64,000 nt of DNA from Saccharicrinis sp050296935 (GTDB taxonomy: Bacteria > Bacteroidota > Bacteroidia > Bacteroidales > Marinilabiliaceae), in NCBI GenBank assembly GCA_050296935.1, contig JBNKRV010000248.1:1-64000 (forward strand). The letters are read 5' to 3'. Made by a program: the position numbers and the translations under genes. Within the stretch, counting starts at the first letter, position 1. Every line of letters starts with the position of its first letter. The notes beneath the pieces were generated by a model. That model searched no databases, was not told the DNA's origin, and saw nothing but the letters and a program-made list of their open reading frames with translations. This document shows, in pieces, positions 8,316 to 18,201 of the stretch.

Positions 8316-9428
8316 TCTTGATTTCCACTGATAGCCTCCAAAAACAGCATATATAACTGTTATTGAGATATAAATAGGGTACAGTAACTGTACCTTAATA
8401 ATATCTGAAATGGTAAGTTGAAAATTAAAAAACACACTCCCTTTTTTTAGAAACCGAATATCTATTCCGACTTTTATCAGGAAAAGCACCATTATAACTA
8501 AGGCCAATACTGGAAAGTAAATACTAAAATAAGGCATTAATAACACGAAGAAATTTATTAAGAAAACACACCATGCCACCTGCAAAGTAAAAGCATCAGT
8601 GTATCCTTTGCTTTTAGATGCCCACCTCACTCTTTGAGAAAAAAACCGGCCTAATGAATCAACCGGCCGTGTATTCACAATTGCCTCTTTGCACTTCAGA
8701 AATTTTATTTTTGCATTATTTCTTACTGCATATTGCAACAAAAAAATGTCATCTCCTGAAGCGTATTCCTCCTTAAGCGATTTTCCGGCGTTTACGTATA
8801 GTTGTCTGGAAAATGCTAAATTGGCTCCATTACACATTATTGGTTTATTTACACCTATTGCACCTGCTCCGGATAAAATCAGACTAAGAAAGTCAACTCG
8901 CTGAAATAAATTTAAATACCCGTTTCCTTCTTCTATTTTAACCGGACCAACTATCATATCCGGGTTTTCCCTTTCAATAAAACCTCCCACCGAAAGAAGC
9001 CAATTCTGAGGATGAATACAATCGGCATCAGTGCAGACTATGTAATTATATTCAGCATGACTAACCCCTGTTGCAATGGCTTTCTTTTTACCTTCCCCCT
9101 GATTAGATACCAATCTAAAATTTGGTAAATCATTAATGAAGCCTGACAATATATTAAATGTATTATCTGTACTATGATCATCAACCAGAATCACTTCATA
9201 ATGATCTGCTGAATAATTCTGACTTTTAAGGCTTTCTATTAAACTACCAACGTATTTTTCTTCATTCCGGAGAGCTACAATACAACTTAGCTTAGCTGTT
9301 GAGATATTAGGTAATGATGGAATTTGAATTTGATTCCATCCTATATGAAAATTGGAAATAATAATAAAATAGCACACAAACACTACTAGTGATATACAAA
9401 GAGCAACAATTTCAAACATCCCGTCCAT
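8307..9428 (-). CDS. Membrane glycosyltransferase, family 2
   Basis: The 373-residue protein has an N-terminal membrane helix (about 5-25), a GT-A domain with VILVDDHSTDN, VCTDADC (the DxD metal site) and QRVRWASK (the QxxRW acceptor motif), and three or four C-terminal membrane helices. This layout is that of processive or lipid-linked GT2 enzymes using nucleotide sugars at the inner membrane. The sugar and acceptor cannot be read from sequence. It is transcribed after the HU/SPOR gene but separated from it by a terminator (9476-9505). Its 3' end overlaps the last arm of the structured repeat. Confidence 0.85.
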   Translation of the reverse strand: MDGMFEIVALCISLVVFVCYFIIISNFHIGWNQIQIPSLPNISTAKLSCIVALRNEEKYVGSLIESLKSQNYSADHYEVILVDDHSTDNTFNILSGFINDLPNFRLVSNQGEGKKKAIATGVSHAEYNYIVCTDADCIHPQNWLLSVGGFIERENPDMIVGPVKIEEGNGYLNLFQRVDFLSLILSGAGAIGVNKPIMCNGANLAFSRQLYVNAGKSLKEEYASGDDIFLLQYAVRNNAKIKFLKCKEAIVNTRPVDSLGRFFSQRVRWASKSKGYTDAFTLQVAWCVFLINFFVLLMPYFSIYFPVLALVIMVLFLIKVGIDIRFLKKGSVFFNFQLTISDIIKVQLLYPIYISITVIYAVFGGYQWKSRKL

Positions 9429-9475
9429 TTAGTACAATCTGAATTCCAGAATTTAAACCGACCCCGGATTAGTAT

Positions 9476-9505
9476 ATAAAAAATCCCGGACCTGATGAGT
9501 CCGAG
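9476..9505 (-). terminator. Intrinsic terminator after the HU/SPOR gene
   Basis: On the minus strand CTCGGAC pairs with GTCCGGG (7 pairs, one G-T) around a 7-nt loop, followed by a T-run. It lies between the HU/SPOR gene and the glycosyltransferase gene, so they are at least partly separate transcription units. Confidence 0.75.
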
Positions 9506-9528
9506 ATGATAAAAAATCTAACAAAAAG

Positions 9529-10668
9529 TTACTTTATGGTGTACATCCAGCTTTCGATTCTTTCATTCTCGAGAATTTCTTGCTGACGAGCCTCCATTTT
9601 TCTATATGACTTATCAGAATCAATACTCACCAAATACATGACTCCTTTAGGAATAACAATGGCTTTTCCGTAACCCGACTTCCTGAGTTTCTCAACCATT
9701 TTGTTGGCATTACTCTCCTCTTTAAATCCGCCTACAATGATGTGAATCCGGCTTTTATCTATACTGACTTCCTTAGGTTCCGGCTTTTCAATAACTTCAG
9801 GTTTTGGCTGAACCTTTACGACAGAATCCTTTTTAACCGGTATTTTTGGTTCAGGAGGTACCTCTTCAGCTACAGGAATATTTTTTTTTGCGGGCGAAGT
9901 ATTAAAAAATATAAAGTAACCCGCAAATGAAACAATTACAATAAAAACAATAAAAAGGAAAGTGATCATATCCTTTCTCTTACGATCCTCAATTGTTTTC
10001 TGCACATACCTGTTTACTTCAGGTTCCTTTTTGATTTCGGACTCACGAGAAGTTTCATTTCGTGGCTTTTCCTTTATTTCACCCTTACTACTATCAGGCT
10101 GAGTAGATGATACTATTTCTTTTTTTTCGACATTCTCATCCGATTCCTCTTCATCATCATCGATAGTTAAAATAGATGTATCCCCCTTACCTACAATATC
10201 TTCCAGGTCTGATTCATCATTTTCTGATTCATCTTCTGAAGCCTGGGATATCTGAGAATCCTTATCAATATCCAGCAGATCCGAATCCGTTTTTTCCTCA
10301 CTTGATTCATACTCCACCTCTTGATCTCCCAAACCCTCATTAACATCTTTAGAAATTTCAGCCTGTTGAAACCTCAATATCCCGTTTTCATCCTTTTTAA
10401 ATTCTCCCAAACCAGATATTATATAATGTCCGGTTTCGTCTAAATCCCTTTTAAGGTTATCTACATATTCAAAAACCTCATCAGTAGCAACAATAGTATC
10501 TACTCCTTTTTTTTCAGCAATATAGTTTACTAATAAACCATCGTTGAAACTTAAAAAGTTATTGAAAAGGATACTATCACCTTTTTCTTTTGAGATAATA
10601 AATGCCCCGAAATTCGGAATAATGACTCTATTATTTTCTTTAACTAGTTCTAGTATATATTTTTCCAT
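9529..10668 (-). CDS. HU/CCDC81-like and SPOR domain membrane protein
   Basis: The 379-residue protein starts with a domain like the HU-CCDC81 domain of Bacteroidota (VIIPNFGAFIISKEKG, about 12-27, then NYIAEKKG and GLGEFKKDENG). A long acidic, disordered linker (about 120-225) follows, then one membrane helix (about 235-254) and a periplasmic SPOR domain (about 308-379, RIHIIVGGFKEESNANKMVEKL). Such proteins span the inner membrane and bind peptidoglycan. The cytoplasmic part may bind DNA or protein partners, which is inferred from the family. The gene has its own terminator. Confidence 0.85.
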   Translation of the reverse strand: MEKYILELVKENNRVIIPNFGAFIISKEKGDSILFNNFLSFNDGLLVNYIAEKKGVDTIVATDEVFEYVDNLKRDLDETGHYIISGLGEFKKDENGILRFQQAEISKDVNEGLGDQEVEYESSEEKTDSDLLDIDKDSQISQASEDESENDESDLEDIVGKGDTSILTIDDDEEESDENVEKKEIVSSTQPDSSKGEIKEKPRNETSRESEIKKEPEVNRYVQKTIEDRKRKDMITFLFIVFIVIVSFAGYFIFFNTSPAKKNIPVAEEVPPEPKIPVKKDSVVKVQPKPEVIEKPEPKEVSIDKSRIHIIVGGFKEESNANKMVEKLRKSGYGKAIVIPKGVMYLVSIDSDKSYRKMEARQQEILENERIESWMYTIK

Positions 10669-10787
10669 TGCTTTTATATTTATAATTTAGGTTAATAAAA
10701 TGGAAAAAACATATTAAAGATAAGGAGTTTTTGATAATTAGAGATCATAAAGCTATAAACTTTAAGTCACTTATTTAATATTTACTA

Positions 10788-11741
10788 CTATTGATCACTT
10801 TTCCGATAGATAAAAAATGATCCTAACACAGAGGGACACGCCTGATTAATAATCCATAACAAACTAACTGACAACACTATAGCAATTTGATGATGGTAAA
10901 AAGATGTAAATATCAGAAGGGCTATTGAATTCCTCACTCCCAGATCAGAAAAAATGAAAGATGGCACCAGAGAAATAGACAAAAAGTAGATGGGAATCAT
11001 AATTACAACCTTCTGGATATTAAAATCATTTTCTAACACTACCATTAAAAGAAATAGTTGTAATGAGAATATTAGCACCCGCAAAAATGACAACGCGAAT
11101 ATGATGCTTATTCTTTTTCCAGGGATTGACTTTATCGCATCATAAATATTGAGTAAAATCTCCGACCATTTCAATTTCAAAATAAATCGTTTGATACTCT
11201 TACTTTTAATTAAAATCAAAAGAAACATCCCCATTATTATGGCAACTAAATAAATACCATAGTGCAATACAGAACTTACGGTTTCACTAGTATTATCTAT
11301 TAAGAAAATTATTGCTGACAGTAATCCTGATATTAAAATGGCGACATTCTGTACAAAACCGCCAAAATAGCTTAATGCCGCCCCTTTTGTCCAATGTTTT
11401 TTATCGACAAATATCAATCTCCCAATGGGTTCTCCTAACTTTGAAGGTGTAAAAATGCCGGAAGAATAACCAGCTAATACCATTTTAAATGAAATGAGAA
11501 AATTTACGTTGGCGATACTTTTCAGAAGACTCTTCCATTTTAAAGCTTCTATGGATAAATTAATTACAAGCAATAAAATCTGACCAACTAAACACAAAAT
11601 CAACAACCCAAAATTACTAGTAATAAGCTGCTTTAATTGATATAAGAAAGGAAGTTCTGCTATTTTATAGATAATAAAACCATAAGAAGCAATTATTATA
11701 ATGATTGCTAACAATAATCTTTTGCTTTTAAAAAAAGCCAT
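10788..11741 (-). CDS. YbhN/LPG-synthase transmembrane family protein (second of a pair)
   Basis: The 317-residue protein has about eight membrane helices and the family landmarks: a W-K-x-LL segment after helix 2 (ALKWKSLLKSI), a Y-x-x-G-x-x-TPSKLGE loop and a GG-F-x-x region. This family is related to the membrane half of lysylphosphatidylglycerol synthase and is thought to act as a lipid flippase-like or polyprenol-related protein. No synthase domain is attached. Its ATG shares a base with the stop codon of the upstream paralogue (TAATG), so the two are translationally coupled. Substrate unknown. Confidence 0.78.
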   Translation of the reverse strand: MAFFKSKRLLLAIIIIIASYGFIIYKIAELPFLYQLKQLITSNFGLLILCLVGQILLLVINLSIEALKWKSLLKSIANVNFLISFKMVLAGYSSGIFTPSKLGEPIGRLIFVDKKHWTKGAALSYFGGFVQNVAILISGLLSAIIFLIDNTSETVSSVLHYGIYLVAIIMGMFLLILIKSKSIKRFILKLKWSEILLNIYDAIKSIPGKRISIIFALSFLRVLIFSLQLFLLMVVLENDFNIQKVVIMIPIYFLSISLVPSFIFSDLGVRNSIALLIFTSFYHHQIAIVLSVSLLWIINQACPSVLGSFFIYRKSDQ

Positions 11742-12724
11742 TAAACTTCAGGACGGTTAATTATTGGAAGCATGACAAGAGAAATGATACCCATTATCAC
11801 AATCAAGGCATTTAAAGTACTCCAGACAATCAAGGCAAAAGCAGCTCCTTCGTATTGAGCAATACCATACATTTGCAACGCTGAAATGATCATAAAGTGC
11901 CAGGGCCCCATACCTCCCTGAACAGGAGCTACCATACCCAGACTACCTAAAACAAATACAGATAATCCGGCAATAGGAGAAAGTTCAGAAGTAAAAGAAA
12001 AACCAAAGAAACAGACATAAATCATTAAGAAATACATTATCCAGATAAAAAATGTATGAAATGTGAAAGTCCACTTATTCTTTATGTTTTTAATGGCCAG
12101 GAATCCTTCGGAGAATTTACCCCAGATCCCCTTAAGCTTCATATAAGGTGATGTTGTTGAAAACCACTTTTTAAATACTCTTAACACCACTAAAATTAAT
12201 AGCAATGATATATATAACCAAGGAGTTGTGAAGATACCGGAGATACCTGATAAATCCGTATTGTTATTTAAAAAATCTGCAACTACATTAAACTGCAACA
12301 ACAAAACTAAAAGCAGGCAGAATAATAACATAACAACATCAATTAGTCTTTCAACCACAACTGTTCCGATAAGTCTTGAAACGGAAATCTTTTCGTATCG
12401 ACTTAAAACTCCACAGCGCGAAATCTCACCCATACGCGGAATTAACAGATTGGCAAAATAACCAAACATCACTGCAAAAAATGTATTTACTATGTTTGTT
12501 TTTTTCTCAATAGGTTCTATAAGCATTTGCCACCTTACTGTTCTGCTAAAATGACTAAGTAATCCCAGGAACATGGATAACGCCAACCACCAATAATTAA
12601 CCCCACTGCTAAGCGTTTGCTTTATTTCCTGCATATCGTAATTCCGATATACATACCACATTAAAAAACCACCAATTGATAGATATATAAGGAATTTTAC
12701 AGTATTTATAATGTATTTTTTCAA
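11741..12724 (-). CDS. YbhN/LPG-synthase transmembrane family protein (first of a pair)
   Basis: The 327-residue multi-pass protein has SRTVRWQMLIEP after the second helix, the loop NLLIPRMGEISRCGVLSRYEKISVSR and a late VQGGMGPWHF segment, all typical of the UPF0104 family. It is a distant paralogue of the next gene. No ATG is available at the 5' end, so translation probably starts at the TTG at 12724 (MKKYIINTVKF), and upstream codons run open to a stop without an ATG. The two genes form a two-gene operon. The function is not established. Confidence 0.78.
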   Translation of the reverse strand: MKKYIINTVKFLIYLSIGGFLMWYVYRNYDMQEIKQTLSSGVNYWWLALSMFLGLLSHFSRTVRWQMLIEPIEKKTNIVNTFFAVMFGYFANLLIPRMGEISRCGVLSRYEKISVSRLIGTVVVERLIDVVMLLFCLLLVLLLQFNVVADFLNNNTDLSGISGIFTTPWLYISLLLILVVLRVFKKWFSTTSPYMKLKGIWGKFSEGFLAIKNIKNKWTFTFHTFFIWIMYFLMIYVCFFGFSFTSELSPIAGLSVFVLGSLGMVAPVQGGMGPWHFMIISALQMYGIAQYEGAAFALIVWSTLNALIVIMGIISLVMLPIINRPEV

Positions 12725-13089
12725 CGTGTTTTTATTAAATGTATCTAAGTCCTTTATACTTATTTAAAAGGAATTATAGATTTAAAATTTTACCTTTGCC
12801 GCAGTAAAGCGAGTGCAATTTTATAAAAGATTATTTGTTTGACCAAAACCAATCTTATAATAGTACTCAATTACATGGTTTATATTATAGAATTTTATTC
12901 TACAAAACTATTATAATCAGTATTTTATAGCCATTAATCACAAGCTTTTAGCATATATATTTATTGCTACAGCTCCATGATGATTTCAGGTGGATGACTA
13001 AAGTGACCGAATCTCTATAAATCAATTATAGAAATTAATTACAAATTGATTTTCGGATTTATTGTGGATGAAAACAAATTTTCAAGGAA
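12725..13089. other. 365-bp divergent intergenic region
   Basis: This AT-rich gap separates the minus-strand YbhN pair from rsmA. It holds one plus-strand -7-like box, TACCTTTG (12791-12798), 290 bp ahead of rsmA, and one on the minus strand, TAGTTTTG (12903-12910), 180 bp ahead of the YbhN gene. Neither has a well-spaced TTG. No conserved small gene or tRNA was seen. Confidence 0.4.
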
Positions 13090-13872
13090 ATGAAAAACGT
13101 TAAAGCTAAAAAACACTTAGGTCAACACTTTTTGACTGATGAAAAAATTGCTCAAAGAATTGTTGACAGCCTCACTCATTTTGATACAAATGTATTAGAA
13201 ATAGGTCCGGGGATGGGTGTTTTAACAAAATACCTGATTGAAAAAGAAGATATAAATCTTCAGGTAATAGAATTAGATCAGGAATCAGTTGTATATCTGG
13301 AAACTAATTTTCCTTCATTGCAAGAACATATTACCTCAGGAGATTTTCTGAAACTTGATTTGAATAAATTATGCGATAGTAGCTTTAGTATTATTGGAAA
13401 TTTTCCATATAATATATCAAGTCAGATATTTTTTAAGGTACTGGAGTACAGAGATAAAATTCCTGAAGTAGTGGGTATGTTACAAAAAGAGGTGGCTGAA
13501 AGACTGGCTGCACCTCCCGGAAGTAAGACCTATGGTATTTTAAGTGTTTTTTTACAGGCATATTACAATGTGGAGTATTTATTTACGGTCCCGGAACATG
13601 TATTTAATCCTCCTCCTAAGGTAAAGTCGGGAGTTATCAGAGTTTTAAGAAATGAAACAAAAGAGCTGGACTGTAATGAAAAATTGTTTTTCAGAGTAGT
13701 AAAAGCTGGTTTTAATCAAAGACGTAAAACGTTGAGTAATTCACTGAAGGTTATTCCTTTTAACAGGGAGAATATATCAGGCATGGAAGTCTTTTCAAAA
13801 CGACCGGAACAACTTTCTGTTCAGGAATTTGTTGACTTAACCAAATTCATTCAGGCGAACCTACTTGAATGA
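13090..13872 (+). CDS. rsmA: 16S rRNA (adenine1518/1519-N6) dimethyltransferase
   Basis: RsmA (KsgA) dimethylates two adenines in helix 45 of 16S rRNA during small-subunit assembly. The 260-residue protein has KKHLGQHFLTD at the start, SAM motif I VLEIGPGMGVLT, the catalytic motif NFPYNIS, and the C-terminal FNQRRKTLSNSLK helix that contacts rRNA. Length is normal. mgtE follows after 48 bp and priA after another 30 bp, so the three may share a transcript. Confidence 0.96.
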   Translation: MKNVKAKKHLGQHFLTDEKIAQRIVDSLTHFDTNVLEIGPGMGVLTKYLIEKEDINLQVIELDQESVVYLETNFPSLQEHITSGDFLKLDLNKLCDSSFSIIGNFPYNISSQIFFKVLEYRDKIPEVVGMLQKEVAERLAAPPGSKTYGILSVFLQAYYNVEYLFTVPEHVFNPPPKVKSGVIRVLRNETKELDCNEKLFFRVVKAGFNQRRKTLSNSLKVIPFNRENISGMEVFSKRPEQLSVQEFVDLTKFIQANLLE

Positions 13873-13920
13873 GTGTAGAATAAAACAAGTATTGTAACTG
13901 ATTACCGATAAAAAGCAACT

Positions 13921-15285
13921 ATGGCAGATTTCAAATTAACCCGAGAATTTGTTGATAGCATCAAAGAAAAGATTGAACTCAAGGATGAGAAAAGGATTCT
14001 TGAGAACATAACAGAACTTCACCCTGCCGACATTGCCGATTTATATAGAGAACTCGAATTAGAAGAAGCCAAGTTTCTATACCTTCTGGCTGATGACGAA
14101 ACGGCAGCTGATGTCATTACTGAGCTTGAAGAAGATGAACGGAAAAGACTCCTTGACTCACTTCCTACTGAGGTTATTGCCAAACGATACATCGGCAAAA
14201 TGGACTCAGATGATGCGGCCGATGTATTAGGGGAAATGAATGACGAAAGACAAATGGAAGTTCTTTCGCACATGGAGGATGTAAAATCAGCCGGACATAT
14301 TGCTGACCTGTTAAGCTACAATGAAGATACTGCCGGTGGTTTAATGGGTAAAGAATTCATTAAAGTTAAAGAATCGTGGGATTTAAGGACATGCATGAGA
14401 AGTATGCGCCGTCAGGGAGAAGAAATTGACGAAGTATATTACGTATATGTAGTTGATAACGATGATGTATTAAAAGGGACTTTATCCTTAAAAAGACTTC
14501 TTTTAAGCTCTGATAAACTCACGGTTAAAGACATTTATAACGACAATCTTATTTCAGTGAAAACAAATGCAATGGCTGAAGAGGTTAGTTCGATTATGGA
14601 GAAGTATGACCTGGTGGCACTTCCGGTGGTTGATGGCATTGGAAGACTCGTAGGTAGAATTACGATTGATGATGTGGTTGATTTTATCAGGGAAGAAGCT
14701 GAGAAAGACTACCAACTGGCTTCGGGTATTACCGATGACATTGAAACTTCGGATAAGGTTTGGATGCACACGCGTGCACGTATGCCCTGGTTATTAATAG
14801 GGCTATTGGGAGGAATCTTATCCTCGAGGGTTATTGGAGGCTTTGTTGGCTTAATGAAGGATCATCCTCAATTGTCATTTTTCATGACTCTAATTGCGGC
14901 AATGGGTGGAAATATAGGCATGCAATCATCTGCAATCATTGTTCAATCATTAGCTTCCGGAAATATGGGTTTAGAGACATCATGGGGAAAGTTAATTAAA
15001 GAAATTTCCATTGCATTGGTGAATGCCAGTATTTTATCTCTGCTTATTTTTGGATATAATATTGTTGTTGATGCAAATATAGCATTAACATATACGGTTT
15101 CCATTGCTATGTTTTCTGTAGTCATATTCGCCTCCCTATTCGGTACATTTATACCTCTTTTATTAAAAAAGTTGAATATTGACCCGGCCGTTGCAACAGG
15201 CCCCTTTGTTACCACTCTGAATGATATTATAGGCATGTTTCTTTATTTAACAATTGCTACTATTTGCTATACTCATTTTGTATAA
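13921..15285 (+). CDS. mgtE: Magnesium transporter MgtE
   Basis: MgtE is a dimeric Mg2+ channel gated by cytoplasmic magnesium. The 454-residue protein has the acidic N domain (about 1-130, with HPADIADLYREL), two CBS domains (about 140-258, with the EDTAGGLMGKEF entry) and five C-terminal membrane helices (about 287-454) including MPWLLIGLLGG and the pore region VATGPFVTTLNDIIGM with its conserved aspartate. All parts are present at normal length. The rsmA-mgtE neighbourhood recurs in Bacteroidota. Confidence 0.95.
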   Translation: MADFKLTREFVDSIKEKIELKDEKRILENITELHPADIADLYRELELEEAKFLYLLADDETAADVITELEEDERKRLLDSLPTEVIAKRYIGKMDSDDAADVLGEMNDERQMEVLSHMEDVKSAGHIADLLSYNEDTAGGLMGKEFIKVKESWDLRTCMRSMRRQGEEIDEVYYVYVVDNDDVLKGTLSLKRLLLSSDKLTVKDIYNDNLISVKTNAMAEEVSSIMEKYDLVALPVVDGIGRLVGRITIDDVVDFIREEAEKDYQLASGITDDIETSDKVWMHTRARMPWLLIGLLGGILSSRVIGGFVGLMKDHPQLSFFMTLIAAMGGNIGMQSSAIIVQSLASGNMGLETSWGKLIKEISIALVNASILSLLIFGYNIVVDANIALTYTVSIAMFSVVIFASLFGTFIPLLLKKLNIDPAVATGPFVTTLNDIIGMFLYLTIATICYTHFV

Positions 15286-15315
15286 AACTTATAATTGTAA
15301 GTCCAAAGAAATTAC

Positions 15316-17784
15316 ATGGAACACAACTATTTTGCAGATATAATATTACCTGTGCCATTACCACGGCTGTTTACCTATCAGATTACTGAAGATTGGATTC
15401 AGGAAATTGAAATAGGTTCGCGTGTGATAGTTCCATTTGGCAATAAAAAAATATACTCCGGTCTAGTTTATTCTATTCATGATTCAAAACCCGAAGAATA
15501 TGAAACCAAAGAGATTCTTTCTGTACTGGATAACAAACCGGTGGTAAATGAAATACAACTCAATTTCTGGCATTGGATTGCTCAATACTATATGTGTACC
15601 TTGGGTGAGGTATACAAAGCAGCTTTACCATCAGGGTTAAAATTAGAAAGTGAAACCAAGGTTCATTACAATAGTGATTGGGTATCTGAAGTCACTTTAA
15701 GTAAAAATGAAAACCTGATACTCGACCACCTTGCCAGCAATAAAAATTCTACTATTCAGGAACTTAATAACATTACCGGATTAAAAAACTCATTGCCTGT
15801 TATTAAATCGTTGCTAGATAGACAGGCTCTCTTTGTTAGTGAAAAACTCAAAGATGGCTTTAAACCCAAAACAAAAAAAGTAATCCTTTTAGCGCAGGAG
15901 TATCATAAAGAACAGAAAATACAAAATGCATTTACGGAACTAAGCCGAGCACATAAACAGCTGGATGTATTAATGACTTTCTTTACATTAGCAGGAGGTG
16001 CACATAAAGAGAATTATTCAAAAGCAGTTGACAAACAAACACTCATCAACAAATGTAACACCTCTTCAACAACTATTAACGAGCTTATTAAAAAAGGTAT
16101 TTTTATTGAAATTGAGGAAGTTGTTTCCAGAATTCACAATGGAGACCATAAACTTCAGTCGCTCCATAAATTAAATAAACCACAACAAAAAGCATTCCTC
16201 CGGATTAATGAATTATTCAAGCAAAAAGATGCTGTTCTATTGCACGGTGTTACTTCCAGTGGAAAAACAGAGATATACATCCATTTAATTAAAGATCAGA
16301 TCAAGAACGGCAAGAAGGTTCTGTATCTACTTCCGGAAATTGCTTTAACTACCCAGATTACATCCCGGTTAAAAATGGTTTTTGGAGGAGAACTGGGAAT
16401 TTACCATTCAAAATATAGTGATGCTGAACGTGTGGAAGTCTGGAACGACTTACTTAACAACGAAAACTACAAAGTGATTATTGGAGTACGTTCATCTATT
16501 TTCCTGCCTTTTGAAAATCTCGGACTAATCATTGTTGATGAAGAACACGAGAATACTTACAAACAGTTTGATCCAGCTCCTCGTTATAATGCAAGGGATG
16601 CGGCTATTGTTTTAGCAAACCTTCACAAGGCGAAAGTGCTGTTAGGAACCGCAACACCTTCATTGGAAACATACCGAAATACAGAAACCGGGAAATATGG
16701 TTTAGTGGAACTATTTGAACGTTTTGAAGGCATTAAAATGCCTCAAATGATTGTAGCCAACCTCAAAGACGAATACCGCAGAAAAAGAATGCAATCACAT
16801 TTTACACCTGCTTTGGTACAAGAAATCAATACTGCTTTAGATAATAATGAACAAGTAATTTTATTTCAAAACAGAAGGGGGTTTTCTCCATATCTGGAAT
16901 GCAGTCAATGCACCTGGGTTCCTAAATGTGATTATTGCGATGTGAGTATGACCTATCACAAACACAATAACCAGTTGGTATGTCATTACTGTGGAAACTC
17001 GCATTATCTGCCCAAAACGTGTAAAGCCTGCAACTCTCCTGCTTTGCAAACAAAAGGATTTGGAACAGAAAAAATTGAAGAGGACATTAAAATATTATTC
17101 CCTGAGGCCAAAGTAGCCAGAATGGATTTGGATACCTCTCGCACCAGAAAATCTCATGAAACACTAATCGCCAAGTTTGAACATGGAGAAGTTGACATTC
17201 TGATTGGAACTCAAATGATTTCAAAAGGATTAGATTTTGACAAAGTGAGTGTAGTAGGTATTCTAAATGCTGATAGCATGCTGAATTATCCTGATTTCAG
17301 AGCTTACGAAAGAAGTTTTCAATTGATGGCTCAGGTGAGTGGTCGATCGGGAAGAAAACTAAAACAAGGTAAAGTAATTCTCCAGACATCAAACCCCAAC
17401 AACCCTGTAGTGTTAGATGTAATCAATAATAACTTCCTCAATCATTATAAAGCCCAGCTTGAAGAAAGAAATGCCTTTAAATATCCACCTTTTTACAGGT
17501 TGATTCATTTAACCATCAAACATAAAAATCCTAAAATAGTGAACCAGGCTTCTGATTATCTGGGAGAATATCTTAGGGGTATTTTTAGTCACCGGGTTGT
17601 TGGACCACAGGCACCAACCATCAGTAAAATTCAGAATTGGCATCTTCAAAAGATTATGCTAAAAATTGAAGCTGGGGTATCATTGAATAAAGTTAAATCT
17701 CTCCTTCAGGAAGCTATTAACACATTAGTTTCCCATCCGGGTTTTAAAGCCACTGTTGTTCAGGCTGATGTAGATCCTATGTAG
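15316..17784 (+). CDS. priA: Primosomal replication helicase PriA
   Basis: PriA restarts stalled replication forks by recognising forked DNA and loading DnaB. The 822-residue protein has the N-terminal 3'-end DNA-binding domain (ILPVPLPRLFTY), Walker A HGVTSSGKTEIY (about 309-320), the DEEH box (about 407-410), eight zinc-binding cysteines between about 529 and 573, and helicase motifs GTQMISKGLDFD and QVSGRSGRK. It ends VDPM, as PriA proteins usually end close to VDP. A mobile element appears inserted exactly at its stop codon: the T of TAG lies in the target duplication and AG belongs to the element end, so the stop is preserved. Confidence 0.96.
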   Translation: MEHNYFADIILPVPLPRLFTYQITEDWIQEIEIGSRVIVPFGNKKIYSGLVYSIHDSKPEEYETKEILSVLDNKPVVNEIQLNFWHWIAQYYMCTLGEVYKAALPSGLKLESETKVHYNSDWVSEVTLSKNENLILDHLASNKNSTIQELNNITGLKNSLPVIKSLLDRQALFVSEKLKDGFKPKTKKVILLAQEYHKEQKIQNAFTELSRAHKQLDVLMTFFTLAGGAHKENYSKAVDKQTLINKCNTSSTTINELIKKGIFIEIEEVVSRIHNGDHKLQSLHKLNKPQQKAFLRINELFKQKDAVLLHGVTSSGKTEIYIHLIKDQIKNGKKVLYLLPEIALTTQITSRLKMVFGGELGIYHSKYSDAERVEVWNDLLNNENYKVIIGVRSSIFLPFENLGLIIVDEEHENTYKQFDPAPRYNARDAAIVLANLHKAKVLLGTATPSLETYRNTETGKYGLVELFERFEGIKMPQMIVANLKDEYRRKRMQSHFTPALVQEINTALDNNEQVILFQNRRGFSPYLECSQCTWVPKCDYCDVSMTYHKHNNQLVCHYCGNSHYLPKTCKACNSPALQTKGFGTEKIEEDIKILFPEAKVARMDLDTSRTRKSHETLIAKFEHGEVDILIGTQMISKGLDFDKVSVVGILNADSMLNYPDFRAYERSFQLMAQVSGRSGRKLKQGKVILQTSNPNNPVVLDVINNNFLNHYKAQLEERNAFKYPPFYRLIHLTIKHKNPKIVNQASDYLGEYLRGIFSHRVVGPQAPTISKIQNWHLQKIMLKIEAGVSLNKVKSLLQEAINTLVSHPGFKATVVQADVDPM

Positions 17785-18192
17785 TGTTCGTCTATAAAGT
17801 CCAACTACTAACCTCAGTTCGATTGAAATTAAAGAGCTCAGATTTTATTAAATGATTGATATACAATATAAATTTTGAAGCATAGCGAGCTATGGTGATA
17901 AAATTTAGAGCAGTAGATCGGTCATTTAATGAAAAAATTGTAATTCCCACTTATAAACAACAGTTTTCTTCGTCATATTTGCTTACCATAGCACGCTATG
18001 CCTTTGCAAATATTCCTTGAAACCAATTATTTATAAGCGGTCTGAGCCATTAATTTTATGTCGAACTGAGGTTACTACGTTGTTGCTCAAAATCCAACTC
18101 CTCATATACGCTGGTATACTGCGGTTTGAATTTTTCACACGCTTTGTATTTAAACTTTATAATCCAAACCCCCGACTTTATGGACAGACACT
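17783..18192. mobile_element. About 410-bp non-coding element with TIRs and ATGT target duplication
   Basis: Imperfect terminal inverted repeats start AGTGTTCGTC-TATAAAGTC at 17783 and (reverse complement) AGTGTCTGTC-CATAAAGTC ending at 18192. ATGT flanks both ends (17779-17782 and 18193-18196), which looks like a 4-bp target-site duplication. Deleting the element and one ATGT restores priA and the convergent DUF58 gene with only a few bases between their stops. It has no transposase, so it is a MITE-like or internally deleted IS. A second element (17810-18073) lies inside it. Confidence 0.6.
17810..18073 (+). mobile_element. 264-bp MITE-like element, copy 1
   Basis: The element begins AACCTCAGTTCGA and ends TCGAACTGAGGTT, a perfect terminal inverted repeat. 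ACT flanks both ends, a possible 3-bp target duplication. Two internal palindromic hairpins, CATAGCgaGCTATG and CATAGCacGCTATG in type, lie about 80 bp from the left end and about 80 bp from the right end. The reverse complement is closely similar to 50609-50872, and both copies are exactly 264 bp long. It has no open reading frame of note and is non-autonomous. Confidence 0.75.
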
Positions 18193-18201
18193 ATGTAGTG
18201 A

